Positions 52,032 to 60,486 of a stretch of 64,000 nt of DNA are shown here, piece after piece (position 1 is the first letter of the stretch; each line of letters begins with the position of its first letter). This stretch comes from Sphingobacterium faecale (GTDB lineage Bacteria > Bacteroidota > Bacteroidia > Sphingobacteriales > Sphingobacteriaceae). Below the pieces are notes generated by a model. The model saw nothing but the letters and a program-made list of their open reading frames with translations. It was not told the origin of the DNA and made no database searches. Made by a program: the position numbers and the translations under genes. The stretch spans positions 664,501-728,500 of the forward strand of contig NZ_JAERTY010000001.1 of the NCBI RefSeq assembly GCF_016746095.1, in the 5' to 3' direction.

Positions 52032-53066
52032 ATGAAAAAACTGATTTTTGTATCATCAATTATCCTCAGCTTATCAGCATGTAATCAGCATCGGATAGGT
52101 TATACAGGACAAGATTTAACAAACAAAGCAATACTAATGAGAGATAAACAAACCGATGACCCAAAATTGATATTAGATGTTGATGAAAAATGGAAATTAT
52201 ACGAGGGCAGGTCTGTCGCTGCCATTGATCTGTCTAAGCCTGTGGCCCAAGGAGAGGGAAGAGGAGAGTTTGCAGTCCATGAAAAGCGTTCCTACCGTTC
52301 GTATTTCCAGTTGGTAACGCCTACAGGCAGCGCTCTTATTGCCGAGCGCTTGTTACCGATGGAAGGCGGATATAATTTTAGGGATCTTGGAGGTGTTAAA
52401 GCGGCTGACGGCCGATTCGTGAAGTGGGGCGAAATATTTCGTACGGGAGATTGGGCACATCTGACTGAAAATGACCTGCAATATCTTAATAGCTTGTCTT
52501 TGTCCAGTGTAGTTGATTTTAGAACAGAGGAGGAGAGACAGCAGGAACCCAGTAAGAAGATTGATCATGCCAAGGTTTATAACCTGACTATCGCTCCGGG
52601 CAATCTTTCCGTATCCTCATTATCTGATGTTGTAAGGCTTCAGAAAGAACAGTTGGATACGATGATGATGGACTTGAATAGAGCCCTGTTGACTGACCAA
52701 GAAAGTATTAATCAATATCGGACTTTCTTTAGACTCCTGCAAAATGAAGAGTCTCTGCCTTTAGCATTTCATTGCTCCGCCGGAAAGGATCGAACAGGTA
52801 TGGCTGCGGCACTTTTCCTTTTTGCTCTCGGTGTGGACGAGGACGTAGTGCTCCAGGACTATATGCAGTCGCAGATCTTTCTGGCTGATAAATACAAGAA
52901 GTATATCGATCAGTATCCCAATTTAGAACCGTTGCTGACAGTTAAACCGGAGTACCTCCAGTCAGGTATTGTCTATATGAAAAAGGAATTTGGTACTGTA
53001 GAGAACTATTTGACCGATGTTTTGAAAGTGGATACGGCCAAGATGAAGAAGATGTATCTTTATTAA
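52032..53066 (+). CDS. Tyrosine/dual-specificity phosphatase lipoprotein
   Basis: This 344-residue protein has a lipobox ending at Cys17 (LSLSAC). The catalytic loop is HCSAGKDRTG (247-256) with Cys248 and Arg254, and the general-acid Asp may be in the FRDLGG region (117-121). These match the PF13350-type tyrosine phosphatases of bacteria, which often act on phosphotyrosine or phosphoinositides. The lipid anchor places it at the membrane facing the periplasm, so its substrate is likely extracytoplasmic. Confidence 0.92.
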   Translation: MKKLIFVSSIILSLSACNQHRIGYTGQDLTNKAILMRDKQTDDPKLILDVDEKWKLYEGRSVAAIDLSKPVAQGEGRGEFAVHEKRSYRSYFQLVTPTGSALIAERLLPMEGGYNFRDLGGVKAADGRFVKWGEIFRTGDWAHLTENDLQYLNSLSLSSVVDFRTEEERQQEPSKKIDHAKVYNLTIAPGNLSVSSLSDVVRLQKEQLDTMMMDLNRALLTDQESINQYRTFFRLLQNEESLPLAFHCSAGKDRTGMAAALFLFALGVDEDVVLQDYMQSQIFLADKYKKYIDQYPNLEPLLTVKPEYLQSGIVYMKKEFGTVENYLTDVLKVDTAKMKKMYLY

Positions 53067-53069
53067 ACC

Positions 53070-53579
53070 TTATAAAATACTCACGATAACATGGCGGTGC
53101 ATGGCCACTGCCTTCCTGTAAAAAGCTAATAACTCTGCCAACGCCTGTTTGAATTCTGCTAACAGTAAGGCTTTGTCCTCCTGCCATATGCCATTGGGAT
53201 ACACCTCGTGAGGCTCCATGTCGGAAGGTGTGAATTTTTTACTTAAGGATTCAAAGTCTATTTTCTCCAAGGCGTCAATGATACCATGTAGTTCATCCTG
53301 TTCAACACAGGCTATAAAATCAGCTTCCTCGTCATCCAGGTTGAAACCGTGTACACCTACGATAGCTTCACTCCGCTTATTCTCTTCAATGGGATCGGCG
53401 GCAGAGACACCGGTGAGAAAGAAGTGCAGTGCATCCCATAATTTGTCAATATCCATACATTCCGACTCTCCGCTTTCTTCTATTTCAAAAATACGATTGG
53501 CCAGATCCTCATTTTTTAGATCCATCAGACCATCTAAAGTTGCTTCATCAACCATAAGGTAACCCGCTATCATTCCCAT
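53070..53579 (-). CDS. DUF1877 (YfbM-like) family protein
   Basis: The protein has 169 residues. The N-terminus MGMIAGYLMVDEATLDGLMD and the CMDIDKLWDALHFFLTGVSA segment (about 37-56) are typical of the DUF1877/YfbM family, a small soluble fold of unknown function. No catalytic residues are known. It is convergent with the phosphatase gene (3-base gap). Confidence 0.88.
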   Translation of the reverse strand: MGMIAGYLMVDEATLDGLMDLKNEDLANRIFEIEESGESECMDIDKLWDALHFFLTGVSAADPIEENKRSEAIVGVHGFNLDDEEADFIACVEQDELHGIIDALEKIDFESLSKKFTPSDMEPHEVYPNGIWQEDKALLLAEFKQALAELLAFYRKAVAMHRHVIVSIL

Positions 53580-53872
53580 ATCTATTTTTTAATTAATGTA
53601 TTCTTAGAAACCAACTTTCATATTACTGCTTTCTAAAGATCGTTATTTGAACTTTGTGTTCCTAGCTAATTTTTATTTCTCTATATTTCGGTGAGTAAAG
53701 GTTTAACAGATAGCCTGTTTAATACTGTTGTTGATATGGAGGTTGTCTAGTTAAGAAATGTGGCTTTTATAGATACAATAGGCATGGCATGACAATTGTC
53801 CGTGCATAGTTTTGTATTACATTTCAGAGGAAAGAAGTAAAAGAAAGAATCGAAAATAGGTTAAAAAATATC
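53580..53872. other. Leader region of the WGR-SWIM operon
   Basis: Nearly 300 bases divergent between the DUF1877 gene and the WGR protein. TAGTTTTG at 53807-53814 fits the -7 pattern and would give a leader of about 50 bases; no good -33 TTG is at the expected distance. A GAGGAAAG sequence before 53835 and AATAGG-type words occur but no hairpin is obvious. Confidence 0.4.
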
Positions 53873-56800
53873 ATGTTAAAGCATCTAAAATACATCGACG
53901 GCACATCAGACAAATTTTGGGAGATACGGACAGAGGGCACGACTCATACAGTCACATACGGACGCAACGGGACGTCGGGACAAAGTAAAAGTAAAACATT
54001 CGATTCGGAAGAGGCGTGTCTAAAAGACGCAGAAAAGCTCATCGCAGAAAAGACAAAAAAAGGGTATTCAGAAGATGGAAGTGTCGATGTGCCATCTACG
54101 GGCAAGTCAACGTCTGCACGTAAGCTTACAGCAAGTAACCAGCGCAAGGAAGAAGCGGTCGCAGCGATGAAGACATTGATCAGCGAAGGTAAGGTCAGTG
54201 ATATCATACCTTATTTGGAAGAGTATGCTACCGGTAATCTAGAAGTGCTGAAAAAGGAAATCCGTGCAGCCAAAAGATATTGGGTTGATTATGTCGACCT
54301 CTCCAAAGACCCCGTGTATCGCAAAAAGGCACAGTACGATTGGGGAACCAGAGGGAATAAGGAACAGCAACGTATTGTCAAATTACTTGCTTTAGCCACC
54401 TTTTCGGGATCTGATGCGGGTAGTTGGGATATTTTTTATGAACTCATGGAGCAGGTTGAAAGTCCTGATGTTGAGCAGATTTTAGTATATGCTAAGCCCG
54501 ATTGGTTGGGAGATTACCTCTTACAATTGGCTCGACGCAATGAGTGGCAAAGACTAACCTACTCCAAGCTGAGACGTTTAGAGGACTTAGGACACATACA
54601 GTTTGAGCCCGAGTTGTATGCGGGTTCTGTATCATCGATCAACTACAAGGAGTCGGGAAAACATTTTAAGGTTTTGACCGAAGATGAGCTGACTATTCAG
54701 CGGGATATTCCGCTGGTATTTGAATATGAAACCAATATTCAAAATATATACCAGGACTACAGCTATCAAAGTAGCGTCAATGAACTGACCTGGGACAAGG
54801 TATTCAGCACCCTCTTGGAGAACGGTAAGATCGATCGCGATCTGATTGTAACTGGTGCGTTGGAAGCCCAGACCAAAAATTGGAATATTAATCTCAAAAG
54901 TTACTTTAGAAAACTGATAGAGCGTCTGCAATTGCCAGAAGACGTCGTTTTGAGCCATCAACAGAAATTCTTCCCGTTGTTGCACGCCGAACATAGTGCT
55001 GTTGTCAATTTTACAGTAGACTATCTTAAACCATTTTTGGCACATCCTGATTTTCAATTGACCGAGTTTTTAGATTGGAGTGAAGGAATTTTTATGCGCA
55101 GCGACGTTAAGGCCAGTCTTAAGACGCTTTTGATACAGTTTGATAAACTATTAAAACAATATCCGGAACTAAAGGCACGTCTTGCCTTGCTGGCAGCAGA
55201 TCTGTTTATGATCCCAGATTTAGCACTGCAGGAGAGAGCCGCCAAATTCATCTTGAAACATCAGCAGGAATCCAGCGAAGAACTGGCCTCTAAATTACAG
55301 ATTTACAGGCCTCAGATGATGGGGGCGGTAGCGACTGATATGCAGGCCTTATTTCAAGACGAAGCTTATTCCGAAGAAGAGATCTTGTCCGTCCTGAACG
55401 GAGAAAGTAGGGAGGCCTATGCATTTGATCCAGTAGAGGTAAGCTATCTGAGCGAGACAATAGACTATCCGCAGACATGGAACGATATCTTCTTCAAGGT
55501 AGGCGAAGTGATCGGTGGGACAGACCCCATCGCGATAGAAATACTGATGAATGCTTGGGTGCAATCTGCCCCAATATTTCCAGCCGATTATAGAAAACAA
55601 CTGGAACCTTACATCAAGCAATTAAGTGGTATCTACCGCGAATCTGCTTGTTTTGATCATTTCTCAAGTGTATTCTTGAATATGTATTACAGGCCAAAGA
55701 CAGTACATCAGAATAAGGACCGTAATACCAATTATTCCAAATGGATGAGCCTTATGGGAAATCAGATGCAACAGTTGCAACAGCATCTCATAGACGGGAT
55801 AACCCTACCATTATTGAGCTTGCCAAGTCATAAGCCTTTTTGGATTGCTCCTGCAGTATTGACCCAACGTATTCTCGACTATCAACAGGCAGGAGTGAAG
55901 ATCGATTTTGTCGATTTAGCGATTGCATTGAGCCGCACCGTACGGGAGGATCTAGATGAGGCCATACCTTTGGTCTCGCAGGTAAATGATCCGCAGATGC
56001 GCGAGGTATTAAACTATGCATTCGGGGTCGATACGGCTATCAAGACACAACAGCGGTCATGGCTCAAGAATCTATTGAGTTCGAAAGACTCAGCAGAGTT
56101 ACTGTGGCTTGGTGTATGGGCCACCGTGGCGCGTAGCCATTATCCCGATGAATATTTCGAGGAGTTTGATCAGGAGCCGTTAACCGATATCCCATTTGCG
56201 GCCAGACCTTTTCGGCCGGCACTGACCATTGAGCCTACCTACTACAATGGGTATAATTACGTGACCAGAAAATCTGAACAAGTATACAATGGGGATGAAT
56301 TGAATTATCCACTACCTGCATTCAAGCAAGGCGTAGATACTTTTCTATATCATAAAGATATCTATAGCCGCGGCAAGAGTTCTATTGCGGCCTATTACCT
56401 CCATAGGATGGATATCCCTTATTTGCATAGTCTGATGCCACAGAATACCGAGAGTCTTTCTATGTTCTTGACATTAGGATTCAATAGCAAGAGCGATATA
56501 GGAGGGAAGGCTCCAGCGTCCTATCTGAATCAGATGCTGCACGGTTTTTTCAGAATGGACGGGCAGTCTAATTTGTATTTGGCCACGTCCACCTTTAACA
56601 AAGAAAAAGAGGTGCGTGCGATGTCAGTCGAGGTGCTGATAGCAGCTATAGAGGAGAATAGATTGCAACCGGATGTATTAGGACAGTGCTTAGGTGTTTT
56701 ACTGAGTCATGGTTATGGGCCGATAGGTCGCTTTGTAGAGGTTTTGGAACAATGCCGAGATATCTCTTCCAGGCATAACAATGCCCTGTTGCAGGTGTTG

Positions 56801-56986
56801 GATGTCGCATTGCAGCATTATAGTCCAGCGGATAAGATGCCTACCAATTTTAAAAAAATAATAGCGTATTACTATGATCTGCAGACGAAGGAACAACATA
56901 GTCTCACAGCAGAACAGAGTCAGGTATTCGAACGCTTGGAAGCGTATAAAAGCCTACAACCGGTTTTAAAGAAAATAAGAAAATAA
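53873..56986 (+). CDS. WGR-domain protein with a long helical-repeat region
   Basis: The protein has 1037 residues. Residues 1-68 form a WGR domain (KHLKYIDGTSDKFWEIRTEG, then YGRNGTSGQSKSKTFDSEEA), a fold that binds nucleic acid or stabilises enzymes in PARPs and conflict-system proteins. From about 90 to the end the sequence is a continuous run of alpha-helical (HEAT-like) repeats with no enzymatic motif seen. Large WGR proteins of this DUF6493/DUF4132-like type occur next to SWIM-domain proteins in Bacteroidota. The downstream SWIM gene starts 4 bases after its stop, so the two are certainly co-translated. Confidence 0.85.
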   Translation: MLKHLKYIDGTSDKFWEIRTEGTTHTVTYGRNGTSGQSKSKTFDSEEACLKDAEKLIAEKTKKGYSEDGSVDVPSTGKSTSARKLTASNQRKEEAVAAMKTLISEGKVSDIIPYLEEYATGNLEVLKKEIRAAKRYWVDYVDLSKDPVYRKKAQYDWGTRGNKEQQRIVKLLALATFSGSDAGSWDIFYELMEQVESPDVEQILVYAKPDWLGDYLLQLARRNEWQRLTYSKLRRLEDLGHIQFEPELYAGSVSSINYKESGKHFKVLTEDELTIQRDIPLVFEYETNIQNIYQDYSYQSSVNELTWDKVFSTLLENGKIDRDLIVTGALEAQTKNWNINLKSYFRKLIERLQLPEDVVLSHQQKFFPLLHAEHSAVVNFTVDYLKPFLAHPDFQLTEFLDWSEGIFMRSDVKASLKTLLIQFDKLLKQYPELKARLALLAADLFMIPDLALQERAAKFILKHQQESSEELASKLQIYRPQMMGAVATDMQALFQDEAYSEEEILSVLNGESREAYAFDPVEVSYLSETIDYPQTWNDIFFKVGEVIGGTDPIAIEILMNAWVQSAPIFPADYRKQLEPYIKQLSGIYRESACFDHFSSVFLNMYYRPKTVHQNKDRNTNYSKWMSLMGNQMQQLQQHLIDGITLPLLSLPSHKPFWIAPAVLTQRILDYQQAGVKIDFVDLAIALSRTVREDLDEAIPLVSQVNDPQMREVLNYAFGVDTAIKTQQRSWLKNLLSSKDSAELLWLGVWATVARSHYPDEYFEEFDQEPLTDIPFAARPFRPALTIEPTYYNGYNYVTRKSEQVYNGDELNYPLPAFKQGVDTFLYHKDIYSRGKSSIAAYYLHRMDIPYLHSLMPQNTESLSMFLTLGFNSKSDIGGKAPASYLNQMLHGFFRMDGQSNLYLATSTFNKEKEVRAMSVEVLIAAIEENRLQPDVLGQCLGVLLSHGYGPIGRFVEVLEQCRDISSRHNNALLQVLDVALQHYSPADKMPTNFKKIIAYYYDLQTKEQHSLTAEQSQVFERLEAYKSLQPVLKKIRK

Positions 56987-56990
56987 CCAT

Positions 56991-58325
56991 ATGGCAGAAC
57001 AAGATTTAGCAATTAGCTATGCAAGACAGTCGCAGCTGACCCAACAGTCGGGGATACAGCAATTGGTGTTGGCACATCAGTCGGAACTGGCTGAAGTGGC
57101 CAATGTGCCCTGTTTCTTTTGGGGAAGTTTGACTGACCCCTTATTGACCTCTAAATGCCTATTGACCTTGTCCAAAGTCGTGCGCTCCAGTTTTGGCCCC
57201 GTGCCTCCGAGTCTCCGCGACCCTATCGTCTCTGCGGGAACTAATCAGATCCGTTTTGAAGGTTTTTCATCGTGTAACGGCGTGTATGCACGATTGGATT
57301 TATTAGAAGACGCTATAGACGGCGAATTTATAGCAAGTGGTACGACCAACGTAGATTTCAATGAGCCTATGCTCAATGCTTTGAATGCTGTAAAAAAGAC
57401 AGAAAAGATGGTGCTTGGGGTAGGAAGTCAAGAAGTCGCTATCAGTACAGATAAAGCCAAAGTCATTGAAAAGAAAGTAACTTTACCACCACGTTGGATC
57501 AAAGGACTCACCTCTGTGCAATTGTACTTGGCAGGTATGGAGGTACAGTTTGAATTGAATAAGATACAGCTTATTCAGCTATTTCAAGGGATTCCCAAAG
57601 GAAATGCGAAAGGAGAGTTCTATCTGACTAAGCGGGCCAATAGGTTTATCTTTTCACCGATTGGTACGGGCGATGCCGTCCGTATTGGAGGTATACAACG
57701 GTTAAGACTTCTGGAGGGATTGCTGACCTACGCCGACAAATTGATCGTTTATCAAGAGAAAGGAGCGGAAAGTGCCGCCTTTGTAGCTGATTTTGGAAAG
57801 ATGAGACTGACTCTGGCACTTTCGCCAGATAGTTATAGAGGGTTTTCGGGAGAGGGCAATGTGCTTGAAAACATGATTAAGGCTGTACCCGATGAATGGA
57901 TACATGCTGTCAATGGTTTGCTCAAGTCCAATGAGCTCTTTGATCCGACCATGTTATCGATAGAACATGATGTAGACTTCGATACGATGGATACGCTGTC
58001 CGCTTCACTGTCATCTATAGGCCTACTGGGCTACGATTTACATAGCCATCAACACTATTACAGACGACTGCCCTTTAAGATGGAGCGGATTCTGGCTTTG
58101 AATCCAAGACTCAAAAATGCAAAGAAACTTGTGGCAACAGCCGGTGTTCAGTTTATAAAGAATACAGCAGCTTATATAGAAGCCCGCGTAGAAGGATCAG
58201 GAGTACAGCATACAGTCATCATTCAGGGAGATAAGTATCAGTGCACCTGTAATTGGTTTACCAATCATCAGGGCAAAAGAGGACTGTGTAAGCATATTCT
58301 TGCCGTTAAAATGGTAAATGGCTAG
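56991..58325 (+). CDS. SWIM zinc-finger protein
   Basis: The protein has 444 residues. Its C-terminal zinc finger has the SWIM pattern C-x-C-x(n)-C-x-H in YQCTCNWFTNHQGKRGLCKH (about 417-436), preceded by VEGSGVQHTVIIQGDK. The first 400 residues are mixed alpha/beta, including a VFFSPIGTGDAV-like region (RFIFSPIGTGDAVRIGGIQR). It is coupled to the WGR protein by a 4-base gap. In related systems SWIM proteins accompany WGR, MoxR and VWA proteins; here only the WGR partner is present. Confidence 0.85.
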   Translation: MAEQDLAISYARQSQLTQQSGIQQLVLAHQSELAEVANVPCFFWGSLTDPLLTSKCLLTLSKVVRSSFGPVPPSLRDPIVSAGTNQIRFEGFSSCNGVYARLDLLEDAIDGEFIASGTTNVDFNEPMLNALNAVKKTEKMVLGVGSQEVAISTDKAKVIEKKVTLPPRWIKGLTSVQLYLAGMEVQFELNKIQLIQLFQGIPKGNAKGEFYLTKRANRFIFSPIGTGDAVRIGGIQRLRLLEGLLTYADKLIVYQEKGAESAAFVADFGKMRLTLALSPDSYRGFSGEGNVLENMIKAVPDEWIHAVNGLLKSNELFDPTMLSIEHDVDFDTMDTLSASLSSIGLLGYDLHSHQHYYRRLPFKMERILALNPRLKNAKKLVATAGVQFIKNTAAYIEARVEGSGVQHTVIIQGDKYQCTCNWFTNHQGKRGLCKHILAVKMVNG

Positions 58326-58340
58326 TGATAGGGGATTAAA

Positions 58341-58381
58341 TTAACTATAAAGGGCCGCACATAACGACCCTTTATAGTTAA
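58341..58381. terminator. Hairpin terminator of the WGR-SWIM operon
   Basis: TTAACTATAAAGGG (58341-58354) and its exact complement (58368-58381) form a 14-bp stem with a 13-base loop. Some T follow on the forward strand (CCTATTTTTCC). It also lies just beyond the stop of the reverse-strand YiiX-like gene, so it may serve both directions. Confidence 0.75.
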
Positions 58382-58382
58382 C

Positions 58383-59033
58383 CTATTTTTCCATTGCTAA
58401 TATACCTACTCGATAGATTTTTGTGCTGGCCGCTAACCCATTCGGATTACAGCCCAACTCTCCCTCCGGCACCGCTATTCCTAGTTTATCATAAAACGAT
58501 AACCAAAAATCATCAAATGTACCTGTTTGCGGGTTTTTGAATGTCATCGGCTCGAGTCGAAAGAGTGCAATATGACGGAAGGCCCGCTCTACGAAATCCG
58601 AACAGTAGTATGAACTGTCATTCAGTACATAGCTCCAGTTATAAGGCTTTCCAAGCATCTGATGCGCTTTTTCCAATGCCTTAGGAATGGCCTCCATGTA
58701 CATGCTGTCGATTCGATAGACGACATATTGCTGTCTGTCATTGTCACCGATCATATTATCCAAAGATTCCTTTACGGAACCTTTACTACCCGTAGCGTGC
58801 AGGATGTAAGGGATACCTTGTATGATTTCTATAAGCCCGATATGGGAAAAAGAATCACCGGCATTGCGTTGCGTCACCCGATTGATGGCACCGGATAAAT
58901 TTTCAGGTTGGGCACCCACGAACAAAAGATCGCCTTGTTGAATCGTTACCCCTTTATAAACGGTACTGTCTTGTGCCCAAAGAAAGAATATATTGCAAAG
59001 CAATACGAATAAAACGGTTATTTTCTTTTCCAT
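58383..59033 (-). CDS. YiiX/YebB-like NlpC/P60-superfamily cysteine hydrolase
   Basis: This 216-residue protein (from the ATG at 59031-59033) has a signal peptide (about 1-20, ending FLWAQ). The permuted NlpC/P60 fold is recognised by QQGDLLFVGAQ, DSFSHIGLIE with catalytic His, and SYYCSDFVERAF with the nucleophile Cys. Members cleave amides or thioesters at membranes (YiiX-like). It is exported, so the substrate lies in the envelope. Confidence 0.88.
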   Translation of the reverse strand: MEKKITVLFVLLCNIFFLWAQDSTVYKGVTIQQGDLLFVGAQPENLSGAINRVTQRNAGDSFSHIGLIEIIQGIPYILHATGSKGSVKESLDNMIGDNDRQQYVVYRIDSMYMEAIPKALEKAHQMLGKPYNWSYVLNDSSYYCSDFVERAFRHIALFRLEPMTFKNPQTGTFDDFWLSFYDKLGIAVPEGELGCNPNGLAASTKIYRVGILAMEK

Positions 59034-59166
59034 AGGCACGAAGATATAGAAATAATGGTTTTTAGCCTAACATATAAAACATGCTGTGCTGCGTAGGAGG
59101 AGTACAATGCCTTATAATGGCAATCTTCTCTGCCTGTAACCTTAGGCAGAGAAAATCATAGTCACA

Positions 59167-59844
59167 CTATTTTTTAGCGTGTATATTCAATTCGATGTCG
59201 ATCTCTTGGGAGATTACCCAGTCCTTCGGATCTCCGTCTGTTCCGTATGTCAATCCCCAATCCTGTCTATTAATGGTGAATTTTGATACCACATGCACCG
59301 TATCGGCAGTGATATCTACCTTAGCAGGAAATGTGACGTTTACAGTTTTGTCTTTAATGGTTAGGTTACCACTGACGATATTAGTTGCTCCTTCGATTAC
59401 ACTTTTATCATTGGCTTTGTCAAAAGCCGTAACACCCGTGATCTCAAACTTAGCTGTCGGGAATTTGTCCGCTTGAAAGAAATCTTCGTTTTTTAAGTGC
59501 TCATCGAGATTAGCGGCTGTTTTACCACCAGTCTTAGCCAAGTCTACTGATTTCTCGTCAGTTGCTACTGAATTAATATCGATTGTAAACGAGCCTCCTG
59601 TTATTGCATTATGCTCTACAGCTACGGTACCTTCAGTCTTTAATGTACCAAATCTTGGATCAAAACCACCTTTATGATACCCCGTCCATTTTAGCGAACT
59701 TTGATCTTGCTCCAATACATACGTTGCTCCTTTTTGTTCTGCTACCTCTTGCTGGCTGCTGGTAGCTGTTTTATCACCGCCTGATCCCTGACAAGACACA
59801 AATAATGTTGCTGCTGCGAATGCTAAAATAAACGTTTTCTTCAT
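59167..59844 (-). CDS. YceI-family lipoprotein
   Basis: This 225-residue protein is read from the ATG at 59842-59844 (MKKTFILAFAAATLFVSC), which fits the promoter (-7 TAAATTTG at 59881-59888, reverse); a frame from 59907 has no family residues. Lipobox Cys18. The lipocalin-like YceI fold is shown by SSLKWTGYHKGGFDPRFGTL and SFTIDINSVATDE. The family binds isoprenoid or amphiphilic molecules in the periplasm. Divergent from an HxlR regulator, which likely controls it. Confidence 0.93.
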   Translation of the reverse strand: MKKTFILAFAAATLFVSCQGSGGDKTATSSQQEVAEQKGATYVLEQDQSSLKWTGYHKGGFDPRFGTLKTEGTVAVEHNAITGGSFTIDINSVATDEKSVDLAKTGGKTAANLDEHLKNEDFFQADKFPTAKFEITGVTAFDKANDKSVIEGATNIVSGNLTIKDKTVNVTFPAKVDITADTVHVVSKFTINRQDWGLTYGTDGDPKDWVISQEIDIELNIHAKK

Positions 59845-59880
59845 TTTGTATATCTTATTGTTGTTTGATTTTATTGCCCG

Positions 59881-59973
59881 CAAATTTAAAGTAAAGTCAC
59901 TGTACAATACGCATCAGTTTCCTTTTGGAAACTACTTTCCAATTGGGAAGTTGTATAGAGTTCCATAACTTTG
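59881..59973. promoter_or_regulatory. Divergent yceI/hxlR promoters with two operator-like palindromes
   Basis: GTTTCC-TTTT-GGAAAC (59917-59932) is a perfect palindrome and ACTTTCCAATTGGGAAGT (59934-59951) an imperfect one, centres 18 bp apart. TAAATTTG (59881-59888, reverse) serves yceI, and TAACTTTG (59966-59973) with TTG at 59943 (N20) serves hxlR. The second palindrome overlaps the hxlR -33 element, an autoregulatory layout. Confidence 0.65.
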
Positions 59974-60010
59974 TAACAATGAGAAATAGACAAGAAAATA
60001 TCTGAATGTT

Positions 60011-60391
60011 ATGAAAAAAAAGCTGTCAGTCAATTATAGTGAAACCTGTAAAACAAGGATAACTGCTATCAGGGATACGATGGAGATTCTTTCAGGCAAG
60101 TGGAAGTTCCATATTCTGGGCACTTTACTCGAGACGGATAAAATGCGTTTCATGGATCTGTTGCGGGAAGTAGAGGGCATCGGCTCTAAAATGCTGTCAA
60201 AAGAACTTCAGGATATGGAAATAAATCAATTGGTGACACGTACAGTACAGCAGACCAAACCAATTACTGTAGTCTATGAGATAACGGAATATGGAAAAAC
60301 ATTAGGTCCAATTATTGACGAAATAGCGAAATGGGGAATCTCTTATCGTAACGCTCTCCACACCACAAAGGATCGTAAAAACGCCGGCTAA
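60011..60391 (+). CDS. HxlR-family transcriptional regulator
   Basis: The protein has 126 residues. The winged helix has IRDTMEILSGKWKFHILGTL (about 20-39), RFMDLLREVEGIGSKMLSKE (about 46-65) and VYEITEYGKTLGPIID, all typical HxlR. These regulators often respond to redox or aldehyde stress, with a Cys near the N-terminus (Cys12 here, SETCKTR). Its likely targets are itself and yceI through the two palindromes. Confidence 0.92.
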   Translation: MKKKLSVNYSETCKTRITAIRDTMEILSGKWKFHILGTLLETDKMRFMDLLREVEGIGSKMLSKELQDMEINQLVTRTVQQTKPITVVYEITEYGKTLGPIIDEIAKWGISYRNALHTTKDRKNAG

Positions 60392-60486
60392 TCTAAAATA
60401 ATCGACGGTTTTTTAGGATATACCTTTCTTTGCGACCTGGTTTTAACAAATATAGGAAATCATGTTTCTATGTTGATCAATATCCC

